64,000 nt of DNA. Source: Pinus tabuliformis. Lineage: Eukaryota; Streptophyta; Pinopsida; Pinales; Pinaceae. The notes under the pieces were generated by a model, which searched no databases, had not been told where the DNA came from, and saw nothing but the letters and a program-made list of their open reading frames with translations. Where the stretch lies: NCBI GenBank assembly GCA_031772625.1, contig CM062807.1, forward strand, positions 1,152,683,007 through 1,152,747,006. Direction: 5' to 3'. How positions within the stretch are numbered: the stretch's first letter is position 1; each line of letters starts with the position of its first letter. Shown here in pieces: positions 11,813 through 24,480 of this stretch. The translations under genes were made by a program, and so were the position numbers.

Positions 11813-12835
11813 CGCTCCTAGGGCAGGGCAGGGCAGGGCCTGAAAATGGGCGTTGTCTACCAAGGTGCCAGAAGGCAAAAGTTGCTGGAATCTGGCTTTT
11901 TTGTTTCTGCAATGAAATAAATTTAGTATTATCAAAATTGTTTGACATCTAAATCTTAAAACTGGATAATTTTAATCTAAATTTCTCAAAATTTTTGACA
12001 TCTAAATCTTAAAAACTGTATAACTCTAATATAAATTTCTCAAAAATTTTATTAAATTTTATCAAATCTTACCAAAATTTCTATTATTTTCCTTTCCTTG
12101 TGCCCTGCTAATGTAGGAGCTCAATGCTCTTCCTTAATCTCCTGGCAAAACTAGAGGATTTCCATCTTCCAGGGACGAGGCGACATCAACACACGAACGC
12201 AGTATTGGGATTTGAAAAAACTGGTCGGTATTTAATAGTAAATGGAAAAACACTGGTCGGTATTTATTAGTAAATGAAAAAACACTCTTCAATTACACGG
12301 TCCATGGTCTTGGAATTGCAACTTTGCGACTGCCCATACACGGCATGGACTTTGACTCTATTATCCACGGGTGAAAAAAATAAAAAATGTGTAATTGACA
12401 TTGAGATTCCACCGGCTCCATACGAAAATTGACGTGGACCTAGACGAAGTACATTGTACAGGGACGGCCCAAGTCGCCTTCAGAAGCCATGGATTATGAA
12501 AAGGAAAATTGGCATGGACTAATGAATACAAAATTACATTAAGTGAGCATCTTCGTTACGTGAGCATCTTCGTTACGTAGTGGGCGGCTGGAAGAAATAC
12601 TAAAAAACAATTACATACGGGGAAAAATATTCAACACTTCAATATAAAAATGAGGAATGGAGAAATATTTCTCCCTACGCAACTCTCATCATCATATCAA
12701 AATTTTCTCTCATATTTTAAAACACATATATTTTTTACTATCATTTTCCTCAATAAAAGAATCGAATCATCTTGGTATGCTGATCTCTTGGGAGATAGAT
12801 ATCTTGATATAAATTATATATATATATATATAATA
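11813..12835. other. 5' flank of CRK copy A; no gene seen
   Basis: The first about 100 bases resemble the flank of CRK-B (GCAGGGCAGGGCCTG and GTTGTCTACC). After that the sequence is AT-rich and unrelated to the RPA1 piece that precedes the other two CRKs. Short open frames are not supported. A small TA-rich run lies near 12815-12835. Confidence 0.5.
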
Positions 12836-13400
12836 TTATATAATAAGTTAATTATTAATTATTGTTTTTTATTTTAATTATTAAATATTATTACAATTAT
12901 ATTAATAAATGTGGGTTAAATATTATTTTCTAATTATTTATATGTTTATTAATTATTATTATTATAATAATATTGGTGGTTATATAATAAATTAATTATT
13001 AATTATTAATTTTTATTTTATTTATTAACTATTATTACAATTATATTAATAAATGTGTGGAAATATTATTTTCCATTATTTATTAGCTTATTAATTGTTA
13101 TTATTATTTTTATAATATTGGTGGTGAGATAAATTTTACATTTTTTTGGGGAAGTACATTCCCCTGAAGAAGCAACATATTACATATATACGCCTACATA
13201 TTACATATATACGCCTGAGCGAGCAGATACAACAGCGGGAAAATACAACAGCAGAAGCTGCGGAGCAAATCCATTGATGAGATAAATTTTACATATATAT
13301 AAAGTTAATTATTAATTATTATTTTTTATCTTATTTATTAAAAATTAGTACAATTACATTTTTTTCTTTGGGAAAAATCTTAATTTTCTATTATTAATGG
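12836..13400. repeat. Diverged AT-rich tandem repeat, about 145 bp, about 3 copies
   Basis: Units near 12836, 12976 and 13294 share TTAATTATTAATTATT, TATTACAATTATATTAATAA and a TTAATTATTATTATTATAAT-type tail. The last unit is split from the second by the short insertion at 13142-13277. No coding capacity. Confidence 0.6.
13125..13294 (-). mobile_element. Short retroposon-like insertion with 17-bp direct repeats
   Basis: TGAGATAAATTTTACAT occurs at 13125-13141 and again at 13278-13294, flanking a 136-bp insert much less AT-rich than its surroundings. The insert starts with a T run on the plus strand, as expected for a minus-strand retroposon with a short A tail. A 17-bp duplication fits LINE-mediated insertion of a SINE or truncated transcript. 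It contains a duplicated ACATATTACATATATACGCC motif. I do not recognise its source. Confidence 0.5.
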
Positions 13401-13480
13401 AAATTTACATGCTTTAAATGCCAATGGCATATGCTATATGCATGGCCATAGCCATCAAAATACATAGTTATGTGCATAAA

Positions 13481-13740
13481 GATAAAATGTGAACAAAATT
13501 GAAAAGAAGGAGATGTAGCTCTTAGGTGTGGCCTGCACCTAGAGACTACACAGAACAAAGAGATCACTCTCGTACACTCTATTATCATCAATCAAAAGAT
13601 TACATCATTAAATACAACTCTGGAAATCAGGGAGTAGCAACCACACTCCTAAACTCTAGGAACAAATCCTAAACTAAGGAGATATGTTACAACTATGTAA
13701 CCATTTCTCCATTAATACAAAATAATATTAATTATTTTCA
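13481..13740 (-). repeat. 3' LTR of copia element 2
   Basis: On the minus strand it starts TGAAAATAATTAATATT, next to a purine-rich tract (about 13741-13760). It pairs with 18389-18650. Confidence 0.9.
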
Positions 13741-16700
13741 ACTCCCCCCCTTAATGGAGAAAGGGTTCCCCTGAACTCCTAACATCCCTCTAAACAATTC
13801 AAATTTCACTCGTGCAAGAGGCTTTGTAAAAATATCAGCCACATTGTCACAAGTTTTACAATATTCAACAGCAATTTCTTTTGACTGTATTTTCTCTCTA
13901 ACAAAATGGAACTGAGTGTCTATATGTTTGGTGTTTTTGTGAAACACTAGATTGTATGCCAATTTAATGGTGCTCTGGTTGTCGCTTTTGATGGAAGTGG
14001 GATTCTTCTGTTCTTTTCCTACATCTTTGAGAAGCCTTCTCAACCAGATCGCTTCACACGTCGCTGCACACAATGCTTGATACTCAGCTTCACACGAAGA
14101 CAAAGCTACAGTACTCTGCTTCTTGCTGCTCCATGCTATGACCCCGGATCCTATGTTGAATGCGTAACCTGTGATGGACCTCCGATCATCCAAGTTACCT
14201 GCCCAGTCTGAGTCTGAAAAACCTGCTAGAGTAACATCAGATGTGTCAGTGTATAAAATACCATAATTAACAGTACCACAAAGATACCTCAACACGCTTT
14301 TTGCTGCTACCCAGTGACTTTCAAGCGGTTTCGACATGAATTGGCTCAACACACTAACAGAGTATGCCAAGTCAGGTCTGGTTGTTGTAAGATATATCAA
14401 GCTGCCAACCAGCTGTCTGTACATTGTAGCATCAACCTCTTTAGTGCCATCGTCACTGCTCAACTTCAAATTCTACTGCAAAGGTGTCGTTGCTGATCTA
14501 CACTGATCCATACCAAACTTTTCCAACAGATTTCTAGCATACTTCCCTTGGGTAAGAAAAGTTTTCCCAGTATCTCTACATACTTCTAATCCCAGACAGT
14601 AATGAAGGCTTCCAAGATCTTTCATCTCAAAAAATTGTGCCATAAGCCTTTTGATTCCTCTGATTAAATCACCTACATCTCCTGTTATAATCATGTCATC
14701 CACATACAAAGAAATCAAAATAATCTTCCCCTGATTATTGTACTTGGTATACAAATTTGGGTCATTTAAACTTCTATGGAAGCCATGCTCTAAAAAGAAA
14801 GAATCAACCTTTTCGTACCAAGACCTGGGTGCTTGTTTTAAACCATATAAAGCCTTTTTCAATCTGCAAACAAGATGTTCCTGCCCCTGCTTTACAAACC
14901 CTTCTGGCTATACTAAATAAATTTCCTCTTTTAAATCACCATTTAAAAATGCAGATTTAACATCTCACTGGTGTAATTCCCAATTACATTTAGTAGCTAA
15001 AGCAACAAGCATTCTGATTGTATTTAACTTTGCTACAGGTGCAAAAGTATCATCAAAATCTATACCTTCTTGCTGTGAATATCCTTTTGCAACCAGCCTA
15101 GCTTTTAATTTTTCTATACTTCCGTCTGCATTCATTTTTGGTTTAAACAACCATTTACATCCTATGGGTGTTTTATTCTTAGGCAGCTCAACTAAATCCC
15201 AAGTCTCATTTCTAAGAATTGATTCCATTTCTTCATTCATTGCAGCTCTCCATTCCTTAAATTGACTAGCTTCTTTGTAATTAGTGGGTTCTACAATGTT
15301 CAAAACCTTTGACATCAAAGCATAGTCTCTCAATTTTAATGGTAATTGAGTCTTCCTACCTGATCTCCTTGGTAGGGGACTTACCTCAAATTTGTTTTCT
15401 TTTGCTACAACTGGGCTTGCATTATCACCTTCTTGTTGTTCTTATTTCTGCTCCTACTCTCTTTCATCCTCGTTGCTTTCCTCCAACAACAATGGAATGT
15501 GCCAATCATCACCAACGTCATCTTTCCCTTCCTGTACCTGTTCATGAAGCACTACATCCCTGCTTGCAAATGTCTTACGACACTCAGGATTGTATAATTT
15601 ATATGCTTTAAATTCTGTGCCATAACCAACAAAGATGCATCTAACTGCTTTAGGGTCTAATTTCTTCCTATCAGCTTTGGGTATATGGGCAAATGCTTTT
15701 GACCCAAATACTCTTAGATGGTTTACTGCTGGTTTAAATCCATATAGAGCTTCAAAAGGGGTTTTGAAGCCAAGATACCTGGTAGGACTTTCTTTCTTCA
15801 AATATACATCAGTGTTAATAGCCTTTGCCCAAAAACTATTAGACAGACCCTTACCTTGTAACATGCTCCTTGCGCACTCCACCAAGGTTCTGTTTTTGCG
15901 CTCTGCAACCCCATTCTGCTGTGGTGTATGTGGCACTGTATACTGCTAAACAATCCCGTGAGATGTGCAGAATTTCATGAATTCCCTTAGCTTGTATTCT
16001 CCCCCTTGATCAGATTGGAGAATTTTTATACTCTTACCAAACTGTTTATCCACCAAGGTTTTAAATTCTATAAAGAACTGGAAAGTCTGACTTTTCTTGT
16101 TCAAAAAATAAACCCATGAATATCTAGTGCAGTCATCAGTAAATAACAAAAAATAATATGCTCCTCCTAGCGACTTTGTCTGCATAGGTCCGCATACATC
16201 AGTGTGCACTAGTTCTAAAACATCTGTTTCCTTCCTCCTATCATGCACATGAAACTGTTCTCTATGCATTTTTCCTAAGGCACATCCATCACAATTTAAC
16301 TGAATATTACGAAAGATAGGGAGACCCTCAACCATACCTTTCTTCTGCAATAACATGAGGTCCTGCAAATTCAAGTGACCAAGCCTCTGATGCCAGAGTT
16401 ATTCGGCTGTCAATCCTCCTGCAACCATAGCTTGCTTTGGTATACTTTTTGCATCCAATCTGTATAGGCTTCCAACTCGCATGCCTGTTGCAACTATTTC
16501 ATTCCTGCAATCCTTTATCACACTATGAGTCTTGAAGAACTCGATTTGCATATCTTGATCAGTCATCATGGATACAGATATCAGATTCTTCCTAATTCCA
16601 AGTACATATAAAACATTCTTAAGATGACTAATTTTTCCATTTGATAACTTGACTGGAATTTCCCCATAACCTTTAATCTCATATCCACTATCATCTCCTA

Positions 16701-17640
16701 AATAAATTTTTGATCCATTTGTACTTTCTTCAAGACTATCAAAAAATTCCTTTTTACTTGTCATGTGTGAGGATGCTCCAGAATCGACATACCAAATATC
16801 GTCCTCATTAGATGCTGAAAGGGCACAGTTGACTGTGAACAATCGAAATTCAGGACTAAAGTCTTTATCTTCTTCTTCAGCAAAGTATCCTCTGTGCTTT
16901 GCCTGCTTCCTCTTTGCATCATCAGCCTGCTTCTTATAACATTCACTATGTATATGACCGTTCTTTCCACAATAATAACATTTCTTTACGGAATTATTTG
17001 CAATCATACCTTTATGTGAACGCTTTTGCGATGTTCCTCCTTTTTGCTGTGATTGCTTTCCTCTGAATGATCGTCGTTTTGCCATCAGCGCAAGATCATC
17101 ACTCTAGGGGTTCAATTTCTGTCGTCGCTCCTCCTCTTGCAGCAAGATCCCTGTCAGATCAGCAAATGTGGGTGCTTTCTCCCTTGCCGCCAATCCAGTG
17201 ATGAACGTTTGAAATTCATCACGCATCCTGTTCAATGTGATTGCGACAAGATCTTCATCAGACACCGTCACTCCGATGGCCACCAATCCGTCTTTCACAT
17301 CTTTAATTCGTGCAACAAATGCAGTAGCAGTCTCCCTTTCGTCCATCCTCATTGAAAATAGCTTGCTTTTAAGCGCCAAGACTCGGCTTGTGTTATAGGT
17401 CTGATATAGATTTTTGATGGTCATCCAGATCTCCGCGGACGTTTTACAGTCTCTGATGTGTGCAATAACGTTGTCCTTCACAGAAATTTTCAGCAAAACT
17501 TTCGCCTTGTTCTCTCGTTTTTCCCAGTCTTGCTCCTGTGGCCCTGTGTTCGGCTTCTGCTCATCGTCTGTAACTATGGACCAAGCATTCGCACCCTCAA
17601 GCAAGGTCTAGATCTTAAACTTCCAATTCGTGAAGTTAGA
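13738..17640 (-). pseudogene. copia gag-pol remnants of element 2
   Basis: Domain segments on the minus strand: gag about 17604-17104; zinc knuckle and protease about 17085-16399; integrase about 16374-15454; reverse transcriptase about 15333-14473; RNase H about 14469-13738. The order protease-integrase-RT-RNase H identifies Ty1/copia. The set of domains is complete but interrupted about six times, so it is treated as a fossil. Confidence 0.9.
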
Positions 17641-18388
17641 TCCATCAAGTTTACCAGACTCGTGAAGGTAAGATTCCATCGTATTACTCATTCTGATCAG
17701 ATCTAGAAAATGAATCTACCCAACAACAAAAAAAAGATACCTGTCAAATCGATCTGTCACCTCTACCACCGATCTACAGTGTCTGGCAATTCCGCTCCAA
17801 TGAGCAAATTCGACGTTTTCAATACAGCCGAAAAATTGATCTGATCAAAATTGATCCGATCTGCCTCTCCTGGATAGATCTGCAACTTCGCCGATCTGCA
17901 CCCCTCGCAAATCGCCAAACGAAGATGAGGCTTCCCGCCGATCCCCTTGAAGGTGGGTTGGCGCTCTCCCGAGTGAAAATCCCGCGCCAATATAAAATCG
18001 GTGCGAGGAAGCTATCTGGTGCGATTTCTCCCTTAAATTCTGCGCCAATCCGGTATTCTGGCGCGATTTCCCCCTTAAATTCTGCGCCAATCTAGTATTC
18101 TGGCACTGTGGCACCCTTAACAACCAAACAGACGCACCAACTGGCGCGCTTCCAAGCCAGAAACCCGTGCCAACCTCCTTCCACTCAGGAAAAAAAAATT
18201 TCCGAGTCCGAGCCAGGTGTTCTGCAGTCCACCTGCTCAATTGAGCACAGAGCTCTTGTGTACACACAGCCACAAAGGCACTTCATCCACACAGGAAATT
18301 CTGCCACACAGGCAAGCTAGCTACAAAGGCACTTCAGCCACAAAGGTGATAAAAGATCAGACTCACCCAATCTGAGCTCTGATACCAA
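17641..18388 (-). other. 5' untranslated leader of copia element 2
   Basis: About 750 bases between the 5' LTR and gag, with no conserved domain. It has internal repetition of a TCTGGCGCGATTTCTCCC-type motif near 18015-18110. The primer site is at its LTR-proximal end. Confidence 0.6.
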
Positions 18389-18650
18389 GATAAAATGTGA
18401 ACAAAATTGAAAAGAAGGAGATGTAGCTCTCAGGTGTGGCCTGCACCTGGAGACTACACTCAGAACAAAGAGATCACTCTCATACACTCTATTATCATCA
18501 ATCAAAAGATTAAATCATTAAATACAACTCTGGAAATCAGGGAGTTGCAACCACACTCCTAAACTCTAGGAACAAATCCTAAACTAAGGAGATACGTTAC
18601 AACTATGTAACCATTTCTCCATTAATACAAAATAATATTAATTATTTTCA
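18389..18650 (-). repeat. 5' LTR of copia element 2
   Basis: A 262-bp copy of 13481-13740 differing at about eight positions by eye. It lies next to the tRNA-iMet-type primer site. Confidence 0.9.
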
Positions 18651-20966
18651 TCTCATAATTACCCACTAAGGGTATGCCTTCACGTTTAGTGAATATTTAT
18701 ACAAAAATTCAAAATGTTTGCTTTGCAAATTTTCTCATATATTTGCATCATAAAAAAAACTGTAAAATTAGGGTCTATCAGTCCTCTATTATATCTAGTC
18801 AATGTACGGCCTGTGATAGTACTAGAAAATTCTACCTCCCTCTGTTCTTGAATCAACCATTGACCTTTGGGTTGATTCATTACCTCCTTGGAAAGCTGAT
18901 CCGCAGTGTGGTTGCTCTCCCTAAAAATGTGGAGACAAGAAATCTGTTCAAATTGAGATTTTAATTACAATGCATCATCCAAAATGTTTATGAGAGAATG
19001 CACATGACATGCAGATGTGCAATTGAACCAACTAATGATGATTTTAGAGTCCCCAAAGATCTGAATATGTCTGCAATTTTGTGCCAATGCAAAATACAAT
19101 AAGTGTCGAAGCAAGATGAGCTCAACGAAGTTGTTTGTGCCAGCACTCAACCCCATGCGGATTCGGAAAGAATGGTTGTCTGCTAAATGGTGAAGAATAC
19201 CCCCCACACCCCTAGTCTTGGGCAGATCCATCGAAGTATGCCCAAGGGTGGTCATGGTTGATAGCTTCAGGAGTTATAGTGAGAGCAGGAGGGGGTTGAT
19301 CATCATCTGGTAATTCATTGAAATTATTGATGATTTGAGTGATTACCAAAGGCCACAGAATTTGCAAATTGTCGAAGATGATGTTGTTCCAACTTAACCA
19401 AGTGTGCCAGCATATAATCAGGGGGAGATTATGATTCTTCATGTTGGGGGAAGTTGTCCACCAGCTGTTCCATGCCTCCTTGATGTTGTGCCCTTCCCAA
19501 TGTTGTGTTATGGCTAAGGAGGAGAGGACTTGCTCCCAAATGTGTCGTAGAGTTGTGCAAAACAGGAAGAGATGATCATTCGATTCCTCGTCCTGTTGAT
19601 AAATGACACACTAGGTCAGACCAAAGTGTGATCTCTTCATCAAGTTGATGCCTGTAGGAGTTTTATTCATGATGATATTCCACATAAAGAGACGAGTACG
19701 TGGGGGAGACTTGAGTTTCCAAAGTGCTCTCCACCATCCCTCCAGTACAAGGGGCTTATGTGCAACATGAATAATGGGATAGCCTACCTTGGGAGAGTAT
19801 ACTTTGTGAGCTGCAGGAGCCCATATGAGATCATCTTCGTCATTAGTTATGTGGACATGTGATTCAAATAGAGCATTAATGTAATTCTCCCAATCCTGTA
19901 TCCAATGTTCTAGAATGCCAAGTGTGGCTACAGCTTTCCAAGTTTGCAAGAAGATAGTAGTGTTATGCTGATCCACTATTTGTGCAATCGTGGATATGCC
20001 CCTGTCATTTAGGAATACAATAAGTTTTGGTGGAAGTTGATATAAGTTGCCACAACCTATCCATGGATCAAATCCAATCAGGTCTGTTGTTCCAACATTT
20101 ATTCGCTAGGTGAGGCCATTCCTGATGGTGGGGAGGGTTTGTAGTACAACCCTCCAAATGACAGAGATGCCCTGTTTGTTCCAAGCTGGAATGTGAATCC
20201 AATCCATTAGGTTTAGGGGCCAACTGTACTCGTTGATAAACACATCAGTCCATGGACTTCTGGATTTTAGGAGAAGCCATCCCAATTTGGCAGCCAAAGC
20301 ATGTGCAAATGTTGGTAGGTCTTTGAGGCCCCATCCTCCCCATTTCTTTGGCAATGCAATATGACTCCATCTCACCCAAGCGAATGGCTTCACCTCCTTG
20401 TGTCCATTCCATAGAAATTTGCAACATATCTTTTGGATTCTCGATAGTATACCTTGATGAATCCATGCTAGGGACATCCAGTAAACCAGAGTGGCTTCCA
20501 AAACTGATTTGATAAGAACCAACCTCCCAGCTCTGGATAAGAATTGGTGGTTCCAATTAAGCAACCTTTTTTCCACCTTAGTCACCAGCCAGGTCTAGTC
20601 AGCTATTTTGTATCCATGGGATTTTATGCGAAACCCCAAATATTTAAGTCCATCATCGAATTGAAGACTTTGAAAAGGGAACTTCTGATAAGTGTGTCTG
20701 GATTAATAAGGAGAGCAAGCGGAGAAAGTGATGGTAGACTTTGGCCTGTTGATTTCCATCCCAGTAGTTGTACTGAAAAGTTGCATGATGTCGTAGGAAG
20801 TATTGAAGCCTCATATGCCACCATTGAGGAAGGTAAGCACATCATCAACGAATAGAAGATGGGATATAATACATTGATCAGTGATCTTAAGCCCCTGTAA
20901 TCGCCCAACTCTTCTTTCATGTAGGATCATCCTTCTTAGGCCTTCCATGACAAGCAAGAAAAGTAG
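18651..20966 (-). mobile_element. 5'-truncated plant L1-type LINE
   Basis: Minus-strand ORF2 remnants. The end of the reverse transcriptase palm (LLFVDD motif, about 20850) is followed by the RT C-terminal region (SRAGRLVLIKSVLEA and LPKKWGGWGLKDL, about 20585-20106), a zf-RVT segment (WWRALWKLKSPPRTRLFMW, about 19740) and a terminal RNase H with FDGSA (about 19220) and GDSKIIISW (about 19050). ORF1, endonuclease and the first half of the RT are missing, the usual 5' truncation. Several stops and frameshifts break the frame (for example between 20106 and 19976, and between 19255 and 19212). Its high end abuts the tail of CRK-B. The 3' end may be disturbed by the adjacent copia LTR; no A tail or target duplication was found. 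Confidence 0.85.
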
Positions 20967-22045
<1,079 letters not shown>

Positions 22046-23440
22046 CTTGCTTTGAAATCAACTAATATTATTTGTATTTTTAGTTGATAATCCTGAACCT
22101 ATTTAGCTAGCTGTTTTCCTGATCCATCACAATAGAAATAATTGTCCACGTTTTTGGAAAATGTGGTTTATCATCTTAATGTTGCTGATGAAGAATCACA
22201 TTTATGGTCGAAACGGATAGACAATTATTTCAATTAAGTAATGGACTAATAATTGTAGACTCTTTTGGAAATACGATTTATCACATAGTTATATGGGTAC
22301 AGTTCTGAGGCATTCGAGCACGTACCTTAAGCTTTCTCACTCTGGGAAGCTTGGGAGCTATCCGGAAACGCTCTAAAATTGTTTGGAGCTTCAACGGATA
22401 TTTTGGAGTTTTTTTTTATGTTTTGGGAGCTTCAATGCAATGAATAATTGCAAACTTAGGTGTATTTGACGCTGCAACTCATGGAACTGTGCCAAGAGAA
22501 GGGTATGTTGTTGGTTTAGATCTAGATATGAGTCTAGAACTAAGAGAAACAACCCATTTATGGAATGCCATTTTATCCAAATAAAGATGAGGCGTCTGGC
22601 TTATCATGATCTTTGTCATTGCAAAGCTATTCATTCTCCTCATATACACCGATGGTGGATGGGTATAAAAACATTTAGACAAACTGGACAAAAGATGGAA
22701 TACTAAAGAAAAAAATAATTGAAATTATGAGATATAAATATTATTGAAAAAACAAATTTTAATTCAATTTTCATCTTTATTTAAGTATAAAATATATATT
22801 AACTTGGAAATTTATAATTTTATTATACAAACTCTCTTTAAATAACATTGGTTTTAAACTCTAGTGTTTTATTTTTTTAATTATTATTAATATATATTTT
22901 ATTTTTTCTTATCTCTATTATATATATATATATATATATATTGGTGAGGTTACATCAAGGGCGAGGAATTGACCTAGTGACTTAACATATAACGTTGCAT
23001 TAAATCACTTAATCGAGTAATAACAACTTTTTTTCAGGTTTGGGAGTTCTACATATTTCTTTGCTTGAAAGGAATTTGATTGGCAAATTGTTGATAGATT
23101 AATATTTTGAATTTTTTTTTGCAGTGTTTCAAACTTCAATCTTTTACATATTTCTTTGCAAGATGGAATTTCATTGGCAAGTTTTGGATGGAAATAAATA
23201 AATTATTTTATTTTTATTTTTAATATATATTAAATTTTAATATATAATATTGTTGTCGCTCCCAACTTGGGGTTTCATGTAAATTCGGGCAAAACTTCTA
23301 GGCGTGCTCATTCCCGTGTATCAGGAATACGCCGTACCAGAAACTTGTGCAACATAGGTTTATCATTTTAATGATTTTGATGAAAAATCACATTTGATAG
23401 TAGAGATAGACAATTATTTAAGAGTAAATGAAGTAACAAC
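22046..23440. other. CRK copy B intron with AT-rich insertions
   Basis: Intron-like sequence shared with 35700-36000 appears at about 22085-22260 and again at about 23360-23420. About 1.1 kb between looks inserted or rearranged, with a TA microsatellite (about 22918-22942) and a diverged internal duplication (TTTACATATTTCTTTGC-like, about 23040-23180). I found no glycine-loop exon like that of CRK-C (46604). Confidence 0.5.
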
Positions 23441-23573
23441 TTAAAAACCTATGGTTCCAGAATTCTGTTCCCAACATTTCAAATAAGAGAAAAAAATTCC
23501 ACTTCCATATCCCTATGGATGCAATTAATCCAACGGTAGCGGCCACTAAGACCAAAGCTATCCCCACACCTTA
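23441..23573 (-). pseudogene. CRK copy B: transmembrane exon
   Basis: The minus strand encodes a membrane span like VAATVGLIASIGIWKWNF, matching 46893-47019 in CRK-C. One base fewer at the exon start (GGTGTGGGG here against GGTGTTGGGG) shifts the frame. The upstream splice acceptor is occupied by the LTR element at 23574-27381, whose 5-bp target duplication includes the acceptor AG. Confidence 0.75.
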
Positions 23574-24480
23574 TGTCACACCCCTACACCTGCGGTAGTC
23601 TTCCAACTGCTTGTAGTGAGGTGCGGCACCACCGAACGCTTTCTTTTCAACAATACTAACATTCGTGGACTACGCCTATTTCAACATTAACATACTTAGT
23701 TTGTGTTTCGCAACCAAGTAAAAGCATTATCCTTTATACTTAATGAAGCCCATACTCATTCATTATCCATATGCAATTAACCAAGAATGTCAACAATTGC
23801 AAACAAGTATAAAGGGGAGGGGCAACTCCCTGTAATGTGAGTCTGCCCGACAATTTTATTAAGAATATCAGATTCCAATACAACAGTGTGTCTTGGCTGA
23901 ACCAAGTCTCACACTTAACCGAATTTTACAATAGACAGGCCACTTGCCTTTTACAACATATCATGCACCTTTGCGCAAGAAGAGGTGCTCACCCGAGCCA
24001 CCCAACCTTCCAACCAAATCCCGCACGAAACCGTACCCAAGAATCCACTCAACACATGGCACTCTTTGCCAACCATCCACCTAAGACAAAACCTGCGAAG
24101 TCTCTAATTCCCATGCGCATGAGATATGCGCATGTCCTTCCAAACTGCGCACTCCTCTTTGCCTTTCGAAGGTGTATGAGCGAAAGTCTTTGTTGGTTTG
24201 TTGTCTCAAATGTGCCGCAGGTCGCCATATATATACGCACCAAAGGTTGTGCATTCAACCTTGGCCGACCTCTCAAATTATATCATGAGCGCCCGCACTT
24301 TGGTTTGTCCACAGTCGGCTCGCCCCAAACGCGGATATGCCCATCGCACTTTCATCCATCGCATATATACTCCCTTCCGCACGCTTATTACCACACGCGC
24401 TCATGCGATGGCGACCACACTTAATCAATTTCGCGAGATGGAGGTGTGCACACCCGTGCCTAAGAACGCAGGGCGTTACA
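23574..24480 (-). repeat. 3' LTR of the non-autonomous element
   Basis: 907 bp; on the plus strand it starts TGTCACACCCCTACACC and ends GGGCGTTACA. It pairs with 26474-27381. Confidence 0.93.

Larger units (their letters stand above)
13481..18650 (-). mobile_element. Ty1/copia LTR retrotransposon, near full-length, broken
   Basis: Two about 260-bp LTRs, differing by about 3% by eye, bound a copia element on the minus strand. The primer site, TGGTATCAGAGCTC on that strand (about 18373-18386), sits next to the right-hand LTR. Parts in copia order: gag with zinc knuckle CYYCGKNGHIHSEC, protease WYVDSGASSHMT, integrase (PHTPQQNGVAERKNRT), reverse transcriptase (LISLYVDDMIITG) and RNase H (SSCEAEYQAL). 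The frame is interrupted about six times. It looks young from its LTRs. I could not find a clear target duplication. Confidence 0.93.

Noticed and set aside
12650-12877. 75-residue plus-strand ORF
   Set aside because: AT-rich sequence with Ile/Tyr/Phe runs into a TA tract, with no homologue in the other modules and no domain.
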